Position numbers and translations under genes: made by a program | Shown here: piece after piece, positions 1-6,186 of the stretch | Layout: the number at the start of each line of letters is the position of its first letter | Numbering within the stretch: the stretch's first letter is position 1 | Notes under the pieces: generated by a model | The model's database searches: none | Told to the model about the DNA's origin: nothing | Seen by the model: the letters and a program-made list of their open reading frames with translations, nothing else | NCBI GenBank assembly: GCA_902791885.1 | Contig: CADAXO010000049.1 | Span: 1 to 13,520 of the forward strand | DNA from: Oscillospiraceae bacterium | Lineage (GTDB): Bacteria > Bacillota_A > Clostridia > Saccharofermentanales > Saccharofermentanaceae | Length of the DNA stretch: 13,520 nt | Direction of reading: 5' to 3'

Positions 1-100
1 AGAAATCGTTGAAGAGTCTGACGACAGTGAAGCTGAAGTTGTGATCGAAGAGGAAGAACCGGTCATCATGGATGAAGAGATATCGGTTGATGAGAATTAA
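1..100 (+). CDS. C-terminal end of an unidentified acidic-tailed protein (partial)
   Basis: Open reading frame entering from the left edge. The first whole codon is at 2 and the TAA stop is at 98-100, leaving 32 visible residues. They are strongly acidic, with runs such as EESDDSE and EEEEP, and end in DEN. Such acidic low-complexity tails occur on many unrelated proteins, so no function can be assigned. A rho-independent terminator follows 18 nt after the stop, which fits this being the last gene of its transcription unit. The reading frame is open and its codon use (GAA/GAG, GTT, ATC) agrees with neighbouring genes. Confidence 0.7.
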   Translation, partial: EIVEESDDSEAEVVIEEEEPVIMDEEISVDEN

Positions 101-118
101 GAAATTACTGAAACTGAT

Positions 119-155
119 GAGGCTGTCTCAATTTGATGAGACAGCTCTTTCATTT
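119..155 (+). terminator. Rho-independent terminator after the left-edge gene
   Basis: The left arm (119-130, GAGGCTGTCTCA) pairs with the right arm (137-147, TGAGACAGCTC) as an 11-bp stem with one bulged G. The loop is ATTTGA and the stem is followed by TTTCATTT. This is a typical intrinsic terminator for the plus-strand gene ending at 100. The U tract is interrupted by CA, so efficiency may be moderate. There is no U tract on the other strand, so it does not look bidirectional. Confidence 0.75.
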
Positions 156-194
156 CAGGCTCTCCATGGCTCCCTTGAGACAAATAGCGGGCTG

Positions 195-383
195 CTTCGA
201 CTAAATTCAATTTTTAGAGATTTCGTCGAAGGATTCATGTAACATTTTCGACTAAATCCTTTAATTTTAGAAATAGTCGAAAAAACAGGCTCAGATTTCG
301 ACTAAATCTTAAAATACGGAAAAATGTACGGATTTCCTGTAACATAATCGATTTTTTCTCGTAAAATCAGATTTCGTCGAAAT
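195..383. repeat. Degenerate ~50-nt tandem array with phased TCGA cores
   Basis: The convergent intergenic space 156-473 has no plausible gene. Inside it, TTCGACTAAAT occurs three times (196-206, 247-257, 297-307), and a degraded version starts at 347. Between them lie oppositely oriented or near-palindromic motifs: TTTCGTCGAA (221-230), TAGTCGAAAA (274-283) and TTTCGTCGAA (372-381). The TCGA cores start at 197, 226, 248, 277, 298, 348 and 377, giving steps of 29, 22, 29, 21, 50 and 29. This is a ~50-nt period with one core lost near 327. A second shared segment, TGTAACATWWTCGA, sits at 238-251 and 338-351, exactly 100 nt apart. Each unit can form a hairpin; the best is TTTTCGACTA (245-254) with TAGTCGAAAA (274-283). 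The remaining 384-473 is AT-rich and shows nothing recognisable. Confidence 0.6.
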
Positions 384-473
384 GGCTTGGAGGCAGTCCG
401 ATGTCCCCTAGAACATAATTATAAAATTCAGAAAAATATCCCTGTAAACTTATGTAACTATTAAGACAATAAC

Positions 474-1196
474 CTATTCATCTGTGCCGATGTTGATATT
501 CGCGGCAGGAAGGTCCATGAGGTCGTTCTCTTCGAGGTGAGCCTCGACGGCGTTGAAGAACTTCTCGTTGCTGGTGAACACGGAGCGGCGGAGCTCACCT
601 TTGCCTTTGATATCGGCGTCCGGATCATACAGGATGTCCATGTACAGATGGCAGATGATGTCGTCGTTGATCTCGCGCTCTCTGCCGAATGAGATGACGA
701 AGTGTTTCTGCCTGTCTTCGAAATAAGTCTCTTTGCTTATTGTTACGACAAAGTCTTCGGTGCGCGTGGTTATTGCCAGGCAATGCTTCTTATATACTTC
801 ATAGACTTCTCTTACGGTCTTGCAGGAAGAGGCTTCTTCCTTGATCTCGTTCACACGAGCTTCGTAGAAACCGTCACCGCCCCATTCGTCCGTTAAGTTC
901 TCAAGGTCCCCGTAAGGATCCGCGCCTTCCATGGCCTGCCTGAACTTCTCGAATTCCGGGTGTTTGCTGTGCATTTTAAGGGTTCGGAGCATAAGGAGGA
1001 ATGAAAGCACTGCATCGAGTAAGAGTATGATCCCTCCCACGACAGCGAAAACGTGCATGAAGATTCCCGCTATAAGAAAGATGACACCTAAGGCACAAAG
1101 CGGAAAGAACATATGGAAGAAGAACGAGCAGAACAAAGTTATCCGCAGGGTTCGTTTAAGCCTTCTGTTCATCTTGTCATCGAACTTATCCTGCAT
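474..1196 (-). CDS. Hypothetical membrane protein with two N-terminal helices
   Basis: 240 residues, family not recognised. After a basic N-terminus (residues 9-18, rich in R and K) come two long hydrophobic stretches at about 19-48 and 49-71. A hydrophilic, acidic domain (about 75-240) follows that should face the cytoplasm given the positive charges at the N-terminus and after residue 70. The soluble part has no motif I can name. The start is supported by an AAAGGAGAGA ribosome binding site (complement of 1201-1210). A TATAAT -10 (complement of 1217-1222) lies just upstream with a weak -35. The gene is transcribed divergently from the NfeD-like gene and shares its regulatory region. No clear terminator is visible after its stop. 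The codon pattern and ribosome binding site make it a real gene, but its function is unknown. Confidence 0.8.
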   Translation of the reverse strand: MQDKFDDKMNRRLKRTLRITLFCSFFFHMFFPLCALGVIFLIAGIFMHVFAVVGGIILLLDAVLSFLLMLRTLKMHSKHPEFEKFRQAMEGADPYGDLENLTDEWGGDGFYEARVNEIKEEASSCKTVREVYEVYKKHCLAITTRTEDFVVTISKETYFEDRQKHFVISFGREREINDDIICHLYMDILYDPDADIKGKGELRRSVFTSNEKFFNAVEAHLEENDLMDLPAANINIGTDE

Positions 1197-1216
1197 AGTC
1201 TCTCTCCTTTGGTTTC

Positions 1217-1246
1217 ATTATACTTATTTAAGTCCTTTCCGGACAA
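1217..1246 (-). promoter_or_regulatory. Candidate sigma-A promoter for the minus-strand membrane gene
   Basis: Read on the minus strand, TTGTCC (complement of 1241-1246) and TATAAT (complement of 1217-1222) are 18 nt apart. The -10 is perfect and the -35 matches TTGACA at 4 of 6 positions. The predicted start point is near 1210, giving a very short leader that begins about at the ribosome binding site. The promoter is overlapped by the left copy of the 33-bp tandem repeat. Confidence 0.45.
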
Positions 1247-1287
1247 TGTTTAAGACTTATTTAAGTCGGTCCCGGAATTATTGTAAC
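1222..1287. promoter_or_regulatory. Tandem 33-bp repeat, candidate operator in the divergent promoter region
   Basis: Two adjacent 33-bp units (1222-1254 and 1255-1287) share a perfect 13-bp core, ACTTATTTAAGTC, and a CCGGA block at the same offset, matching at about 23 of 33 positions. Each core is a dyad (ACTTA-TT-TAAGT; in the right copy GACTTA-TT-TAAGTC, 1254-1267). The hexamer TTTAAG recurs at 1227, 1249 and 1260, spaced 22 and 11 nt, that is on one face of the helix. The left unit covers the minus-strand promoter and the right unit ends in the -35 of the plus-strand promoter. This suggests a shared operator, perhaps for an OmpR-family response regulator, but the binding protein is unknown. 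Confidence 0.5.
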
Positions 1288-1309
1288 CCGAATTCCGTCT
1301 GTTTATAAT
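1281..1309 (+). promoter_or_regulatory. Sigma-A-type promoter for the NfeD-SPFH unit
   Basis: TTGTAA (1281-1286) and TATAAT (1304-1309) are separated by the ideal 17 nt. The predicted start is near 1316, about 26 nt before the ATG at 1342. A strong ribosome binding site, GGAAGGAGGG, lies at 1325-1334. The -35 overlaps the right end of the tandem repeat, so a bound protein could block or assist polymerase. Confidence 0.7.
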
Positions 1310-1341
1310 TGGAATAACTTCGATGGAAGGAGGGATTATTC

Positions 1342-1785
1342 ATGACAAATATGTGGATTTTATGGCTGGTATTGACCGTAGTATTCGCGATAATCGAGGC
1401 TGCTACATTAGGACTGACTACCGTGTGGTGTGCGATCGGATCGGCTGTTGCGATGGTCATGGATCTTTGCGGAGCTCCTGTAGCTGCTCAGCTGACGGTT
1501 ATGGTTATCGTCTCGATCGTCTGCTTCATCATCTGTATGATCTGGATCAAGCCGAAGCTTGATGAGAAGCACAGGCTGAACGTCGAACCTACCAATGCGG
1601 ACCGCGTACTCGGTAAGGAGGGTATCGTGATCAAGACGATCGATCCCATGGAGGGCAAAGGTCAGGTTAAGGTAATAGGCCAGACTTGGAGTGCCAAATC
1701 CGATCGTGTGATCGAAGAAGGCAGAAAGATCAGAGTCACCGGAATGGAAGGCGTTAAACTGATCGTTGAAGAACTGTATAATTAA
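1342..1785 (+). CDS. NfeD-like membrane protein, short form (NfeD1b type)
   Basis: 147 residues. Hydrophobic helices lie at about 4-25, 26-42 and 48-70. A short linker leads to a C-terminal OB-fold-like domain (about 88-147) with the NfeD pattern: GKEGIV at 91-96, a GQ.W.A motif around 113-118 (W116), and IEEGRKIRVTGMEG at 124-137. This is the short form without the N-terminal ClpP-like serine protease domain of long NfeD proteins, so it should not be a protease. NfeD proteins are commonly encoded beside SPFH/stomatin proteins and are thought to act with them in membrane organisation. That is exactly the arrangement here, with the SPFH gene starting 28 nt downstream. The start is fixed by the strong GGAAGGAGGG site 7 nt upstream and a good promoter. 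The family call is firm; the cellular role is inferred from the family. Confidence 0.88.
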   Translation: MTNMWILWLVLTVVFAIIEAATLGLTTVWCAIGSAVAMVMDLCGAPVAAQLTVMVIVSIVCFIICMIWIKPKLDEKHRLNVEPTNADRVLGKEGIVIKTIDPMEGKGQVKVIGQTWSAKSDRVIEEGRKIRVTGMEGVKLIVEELYN

Positions 1786-1813
1786 TTGAAGAAATAATCA
1801 GGAGGAAACAATT

Positions 1814-2702
1814 ATGATCAACAGTGCAGTAATCGCAGTAGCTGCAGAGCTGGGCGGCGGTGCAATCATCGCAATTATCGTTGCAGTAATTCTTATTATC
1901 TTTGCAGTTTCATGCATTAAGGTAGTTCCGCAGGCTACAACATTTATCATCGAGCGCTTCGGAACATATAAGACAACATGGGATACGGGTATTCATCTCA
2001 AGGTTCCGGTAATCGACAGAGTAGCTAAGAAGATCTCATTGAAGGAAAAGGTTGCAGACTTCGCACCTCAGGCAGTTATCACAAAGGATAACGTTACGAT
2101 GCAGATCGATACGGTTCTGTTCTATCAGATCGTAGATCCTAAGCTCTATACATACGGCATCGAGCGTCCGATATCCGCTATTGAGAATCTTTCCGCTACA
2201 ACACTCCGTAACATCATCGGTGACCTCGAGCTCGACCAGACACTCACATCACGTGACATCATCAACTCCAAGATGAGAGAGCTCCTCGATGAGGCAACAG
2301 ATCCTTGGGGAATCAAGGTCAACAGAGTTGAGCTTAAGAACATCATTCCTCCCCGTGAGATTCAGGTAGCGATGGAGAAGCAGATGAAGGCTGAGCGAGA
2401 GAAGTATCCGTGTAGCAGAGGGTGAGAAGGAGTCAGCAATCCTCCGCGCCGAGGCTAAGAAGGAAGCTGCTATCCGCGAGGCAGAAGGTCAGGCAGAGGC
2501 TATCCTCAAGATCAATGAGGCTAAGGCTCAGGGTCTCCAGATGATCAAGGATGTTCAGGCTGATGACGGTCTTGTTAAGATCCGTTCCCTCGAGGCTATG
2601 GAGAAGATCGCTAACGGACAGGCTACGAAGATCATCATTCCTTCGGAGCTCCAGGGCGTTGCAGGTCTTGCCACATCCGTAAAGGAAATCATCAAGTCTT
2701 AA
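1814..2702 (+). pseudogene. SPFH/band 7 (stomatin/QmcA-like) protein gene broken by a +1 frameshift
   Basis: The intact 5' frame reads from ATG 1814 (AGGAGG at 1800-1805) to a TGA at 2423-2425, giving 203 residues. It has a membrane helix at about 15-37 and a full SPFH/band 7 domain (about 38-190, for example VVPQATTFIIERFG and the ENLSATTLRNIIGDLELDQ region). Homology-like sequence continues in the next frame from 2406 (IRVAEGEKESAIL...) through the Ala/Glu-rich coiled coil and the conserved tail (QATKIIIPSEL...) to TAA 2700-2702. Joining the frames by skipping T2405 gives about 295 residues, near the usual size of this family. As read, the protein loses its oligomerising coiled coil after REK and gains six unrelated residues, YPCSRG. 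It forms a unit with the NfeD-like gene. The cause is either a real mutation or a sequencing error; no slippery site supports programmed shifting. Confidence 0.8.
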
Positions 2703-2727
2703 TAAGAATAATAATAAGTGGTATACT
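2699..2727 (+). promoter_or_regulatory. Candidate extended -10 promoter for the nicotinate phosphoribosyltransferase gene
   Basis: TTAATA (2699-2704), 17 nt, then TATACT (2722-2727) preceded by TGG (2719-2721), an extended -10. The -35 matches consensus at 4 of 6 positions and overlaps the stop codon of the SPFH gene. The predicted start near 2734 falls inside the left arm of the SPFH terminator, so transcripts starting here could not form the full hairpin. This is the only promoter-like sequence between the terminator and the gene at 2796. Confidence 0.4.
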
Positions 2728-2729
2728 TA

Positions 2730-2761
2730 AGGCTCCGGGGGGTAACCTCCGGGGCCTTTTT
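2730..2761 (+). terminator. Strong rho-independent terminator of the NfeD-SPFH unit
   Basis: The left arm (2730-2741) pairs with the right arm (2746-2757) over 12 bp, including two G-U pairs, closed by a GTAA tetraloop (2742-2745). A run of five T (2757-2761) follows. The stem is very GC-rich in an otherwise AT-rich gap. It separates the SPFH gene from the nicotinate phosphoribosyltransferase gene. Confidence 0.9.
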
Positions 2762-2795
2762 GTGAGGCTGATTTCTGATTATAAGGAGGGCTCGT

Positions 2796-4253
2796 ATGGA
2801 CGGCTGGAATGATAGAACGAATATGACCATGCTGACGGATTTCTATGAGCTTACAATGGGCAAAGGTTATCTCGACGGCGGAAACGGTGATAAGATCGTT
2901 TACTTCGATGCTTTTTTCAGAGATGTTCCCGAGCAGGGCGGTTATGCCATCATGGCAGGTCTCGAGCAGGTTATTGATTATCTTAATAACCTTCATTTCA
3001 CAGAAGAGGATCTTAAGTTCTTAAGCGGTTACGGCTTTGATGAGAAGTTCATCGAGTACTTAAGAAATTTCAAGTTTACATGCGACGTCTGGGCTGTTCC
3101 CGAAGGAACACCTATATTCCCGAGAGAGCCCCTCATCAAGGTAAGAGGACCTGCTATTCAGGCACAGCTTCTAGAGACGGCTCTTCTTTGTACCCTCAAT
3201 CATCAGACGCTTATTGCTACAAAGACTGCAAGAATCGTAAGAGCTGCAGAGGGAAGACCCATCATGGAGTTCGGTGCAAGAAGAGCTCAGGGATTCGACG
3301 CGTCCGTATTGGGCGCACGAGCAGCTTATATCGCAGGCGCTGCAGGAACATCCTGTACTATCTGCGGCCAGCAGTTCGATATCCCGCTCTCGGGTACAAT
3401 GGCTCACTCATGGGTAATGCTCTTTGACGATGAGTTCGAAGCATTCAAGGCATATGCCGAGTCCTATCCCGACAAGTGCCTCCTCCTTGTAGACACATAC
3501 GACGTATTGAAGTCCGGTATCCCGAATGCGATAAGATGCGCACATGAAGTCCTCGAGCCCATGGGCAAGAGACTTCTCGGTATCCGTATCGATTCCGGAG
3601 ACCTTACATACATGACACAAAGAGCAAGAAAGATGCTCGATGAGGCAGGACTTACAGATTGTAAGATCACTGTTTCCAATGCCCTCGACGAGTATCTCAT
3701 AAGAGACCTTATCTCACAGGGCGCATGCATCGATTCTTTCGGTGTAGGCGAGAGACTTATCACATCCAAGGCGGAGCCTGTTTTCGGAGGCGTATATAAG
3801 ATCGCAGCCGTAGAGGACGACGAGGGTAACGTTATCCCGAAGATGAAGATCTCAGAGACAACGGCGAAGGTTACAACGCCCTGCGACAAGGAGATCGTAA
3901 GATTCTATGACAAGGACACAGGCAAGGCTTTGGCGGACGTGCTTTTCGTAAAGGGAGAAGAGCTTCCTGACGGCGAGCCTTACGAGATCTTCGATCCTGT
4001 AGAGACGTGGAAGGCGAAGACGCTTACCAACTACACAACAAAGAAACTTCTTGTAGAGGTGTTCAGAAACGGAGAACTCGTGTATGATGTACCGAGCATC
4101 TCAGAAGTAAGAAACTACTGCACCAAGCAGCTCGATACTTTGTGGGAAGCCGTAAAGAGATTCGAGAATCCTCATAAGTACTATGTCGATCTGTCTCCCA
4201 AGCTTTGGAAGATCAGGGACGATATCTTAAGAGGCTACAGGAGTAACAGATAA
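2796..4253 (+). CDS. pncB: Nicotinate phosphoribosyltransferase
   Basis: 485 residues, the usual length for the Gram-positive form. It joins nicotinate and PRPP to give nicotinate mononucleotide with ATP hydrolysis, the first step of the Preiss-Handler NAD salvage route, in the cytoplasm. Visible family motifs: TDFYELTMG (14-22), EFGARRAQG (158-166), GTMAHSWV (200-207, with H204 at the position of the conserved catalytic histidine), RIDSGDL (264-270, phosphoribosyl binding) and DSFGVGERL (313-321). The ATG is supported by AAGGAGGG at 2783-2790. A cyclophilin gene follows within 20 nt, so the two are probably cotranscribed. No nicotinate-responsive operator or riboswitch was recognised in the short leader. 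Function is assigned with high confidence from the motifs. Confidence 0.95.
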   Translation: MDGWNDRTNMTMLTDFYELTMGKGYLDGGNGDKIVYFDAFFRDVPEQGGYAIMAGLEQVIDYLNNLHFTEEDLKFLSGYGFDEKFIEYLRNFKFTCDVWAVPEGTPIFPREPLIKVRGPAIQAQLLETALLCTLNHQTLIATKTARIVRAAEGRPIMEFGARRAQGFDASVLGARAAYIAGAAGTSCTICGQQFDIPLSGTMAHSWVMLFDDEFEAFKAYAESYPDKCLLLVDTYDVLKSGIPNAIRCAHEVLEPMGKRLLGIRIDSGDLTYMTQRARKMLDEAGLTDCKITVSNALDEYLIRDLISQGACIDSFGVGERLITSKAEPVFGGVYKIAAVEDDEGNVIPKMKISETTAKVTTPCDKEIVRFYDKDTGKALADVLFVKGEELPDGEPYEIFDPVETWKAKTLTNYTTKKLLVEVFRNGELVYDVPSISEVRNYCTKQLDTLWEAVKRFENPHKYYVDLSPKLWKIRDDILRGYRSNR

Positions 4254-4272
4254 AAGATAAGAGGTAATGACA

Positions 4273-4758
4273 ATGGCAAATCCTATCGTAACTATCAAGA
4301 TAAAGGGAATGGGAGACATCAAGGCTGAGCTTTATCCCCAGATCGCTCCCATCACAGTAGAGAACTTCGTTAAGCTCGCAGGTTCCGGTTTCTATAACGG
4401 ACTTACATTCCACAGGATCATCCCCGGATTCATGATCCAGGGCGGCGACCCTGAGGGAACAGGTATGGGCGGTCCCGGATATTCCATCAAGGGCGAGTTC
4501 TCCAGCAACGGATTCCCTAACTCTCTTAACCACTCAAGAGGTGTTCTTTCCATGGCAAGATCCATGATGCCCGATTCTGCGGGATCCCAGTTCTTCATCA
4601 TGCACGAGGATGCTCCTCATCTCGACGGCCAGTATGCCGCTTTCGGTAAGGTCATCGAGGGTATCGAGGTAGTCGATAAGGTTGCTGCTGTTAAGACAGA
4701 CTATAACGACAAGCCGCTCGAGCCTGTTGTGATCGAGATCATGTCCGTAGAGGTATAA
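4273..4758 (+). CDS. Cyclophilin-type peptidyl-prolyl cis-trans isomerase
   Basis: 161 residues and no signal peptide, so a cytoplasmic single-domain cyclophilin that isomerises Xaa-Pro bonds during folding. The signature FHRIIPGFMIQGGDP spans 46-60, with the catalytic Arg at 48 and the binding residues Phe53, Met54 and Gln56. It is followed by GSQFFIM (104-110) and HLDGQYAAFGKV (116-127). The position of the human CypA tryptophan is His116, as usual for bacterial forms of lower cyclosporin affinity. An ATG at 4267 is also in frame, but only 2 nt would separate it from the GAGG at 4261-4264. The ATG at 4273 has an 8-nt spacing and is preferred. The gene lies between the NAD salvage gene and the exopolysaccharide cluster with tiny gaps on both sides. 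Confidence 0.93.
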   Translation: MANPIVTIKIKGMGDIKAELYPQIAPITVENFVKLAGSGFYNGLTFHRIIPGFMIQGGDPEGTGMGGPGYSIKGEFSSNGFPNSLNHSRGVLSMARSMMPDSAGSQFFIMHEDAPHLDGQYAAFGKVIEGIEVVDKVAAVKTDYNDKPLEPVVIEIMSVEV

Positions 4759-4767
4759 TCGCACCTG

Positions 4768-6186
4768 ATGGACGCCAGATCCGATTCCCGCGTTAAACAT
4801 ATTGACTTCATAATCATAGATCTCCTGTGTGTTGAGATCTCGTTTGTGCTTGCCATAATTACAAGGTACGGACTTGCCGACTTCGTAAGCATTCTTACTA
4901 ACAGTGCGAATGATGATTACAGGGCGTTCCGTCTCGTTAACGTAGTCCTGGTATTGGCATATCTTGTGTTCATGCTCTTCACGGGCCCTCACACGGGAAT
5001 CGTAAAGCGCGGGCACTTAAAGGAATTCTGGAATGTCTTTATTATCAATGCGGAGATATTGTTTACGCTCTTCGCATTCCTTTATGTGATCAAGGTATCC
5101 GCGATCTACTCGCGACTCATGATCGGTTATTTCTTCCTTTTCGATATAGCGATAATGATGCTGCTGCGAACGTTCAGGAAGGAGATCCTTAAGATCAGAT
5201 TCCTCGAAGGAAGCGAGTCGTCGGGAGTATTGTTGGTCGCTCAGACCGATACGGCAGAGTCGTTCATCAATACATTAAAGAGCAACAACAGCGGATTCTA
5301 TCACTTCAAGGGAATCATCTTCACTGATGCATATAACGAAGCCGAATTCATGGGTATCCCCGTCATTAAGCAGAAGGAGATGCTCGATTACATCAAGCTC
5401 AATCCTATTAACGACGTATTCATGCTGACGAAGTCAGGCGGACGTCTGGCATCGGCATTCATCAATATGGGTATCACGGTCCACAGAGCGATGGATCTCG
5501 AGACACCCAATATGATCAATGCGTCACTTAACCAGATCGGTAATTACACGGTCATCACATCGACGATCTCGAAGGCGACATTGGGAGAGCTTCTCATAAA
5601 GAGGATCTGCGATATCGTATTCTCGCTGATCGGTCTTGTGTTCACGGCGATCCTTACTATCTTCCTTACTCCGGTCATCAAGCTGCAGGCTCCGGGTCCG
5701 GTATTCTTTACGCAGACCCGTGTCGGCAAGAACGGTAAGACATTCAAGATGTATAAGTTCCGTTCGATGTATACCGATGCGGAGGAGAGGAAGAAGGAAC
5801 TCATGTCCCAGAACGAGATGAAGGGACTGATGTTCAAGATGGAGAACGACCCGAGAATCTTCCCTGCAGGAAACTTCATGAGAAAGACAAGTATCGACGA
5901 GTTCCCCCAGTTCTGGAATATCTTCAAGGGCGATATGTCGCTTATCGGAACGCGCCCGCCGACGCTCGACGAGTATGAGAACTATAAGCGTCACCACATG
6001 AGCCGACTCGCAATGAAGCCCGGACTTACAGGTATGTGGCAGGTATCGGGAAGATCCGACATCAAGGACTTCGAGGAGATCGTAAGACTTGATAACGAGT
6101 ATATAAGGAACTTCAGTATCGGTCTTGATATCAAGATATTCTTCAAGACGATCGGTACCGTTCTCGGTATGAAGGGATCCAAGTGA
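4768..6186 (+). CDS. Polyprenyl glycosylphosphotransferase (exopolysaccharide initiating enzyme)
   Basis: 472 residues, the typical size of WcaJ/CpsE-type enzymes. It transfers a sugar-1-phosphate (often glucose or galactose) from UDP-sugar to undecaprenyl phosphate at the membrane, starting the repeat unit. The N-terminal part has about four membrane helices (roughly 13-33, 57-73, 90-108, 117-134). A Rossmann-like middle domain spans about 150-250. The C-terminal bacterial sugar transferase domain (about 278-472) begins with KRICDIVFS and a hydrophobic helix (283-303). It contains KFRSM (330-334), the catalytic Asp-Glu pair at 377-378 in TSIDEFPQ, GTRPP (394-398) and KPGLTGMWQVSGRS (417-430). 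The ribosome binding site is weak (AGAGG at 4750-4754, 13 nt away). It begins 9 nt after the cyclophilin stop and overlaps the next gene by 4 nt. The sugar specificity cannot be read from sequence. Confidence 0.93.
   Translation: MDARSDSRVKHIDFIIIDLLCVEISFVLAIITRYGLADFVSILTNSANDDYRAFRLVNVVLVLAYLVFMLFTGPHTGIVKRGHLKEFWNVFIINAEILFTLFAFLYVIKVSAIYSRLMIGYFFLFDIAIMMLLRTFRKEILKIRFLEGSESSGVLLVAQTDTAESFINTLKSNNSGFYHFKGIIFTDAYNEAEFMGIPVIKQKEMLDYIKLNPINDVFMLTKSGGRLASAFINMGITVHRAMDLETPNMINASLNQIGNYTVITSTISKATLGELLIKRICDIVFSLIGLVFTAILTIFLTPVIKLQAPGPVFFTQTRVGKNGKTFKMYKFRSMYTDAEERKKELMSQNEMKGLMFKMENDPRIFPAGNFMRKTSIDEFPQFWNIFKGDMSLIGTRPPTLDEYENYKRHHMSRLAMKPGLTGMWQVSGRSDIKDFEEIVRLDNEYIRNFSIGLDIKIFFKTIGTVLGMKGSK

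Noticed and set aside
195..383. CRISPR array
   Set aside because: The period of about 50 nt fits superficially, but the repeats are only about 11 nt, alternate in orientation and drift in sequence, the 'spacers' share sequence with each other, and no cas gene is in the window.
2399..2425. Programmed ribosomal frameshift in the SPFH gene
   Set aside because: The shift needed is +1 at AAG-T-ATC; there is no slippery heptamer, no rare-codon/stop arrangement and no clear downstream stimulatory hairpin. Mutation or sequence error is simpler.
2762..2795. Riboswitch or nicotinate-responsive operator upstream of pncB
   Set aside because: The leader between terminator and start is only 34 nt, with no dyad resembling a known operator and no room for an aptamer.
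4754..4759. TATAAT just before the glycosylphosphotransferase gene as a promoter -10
   Set aside because: It overlaps the cyclophilin stop, no -35 is found at 16-18 nt (only TTGTGA at 21 nt), and it would give an almost leaderless RNA. Kept only as a weak possibility.
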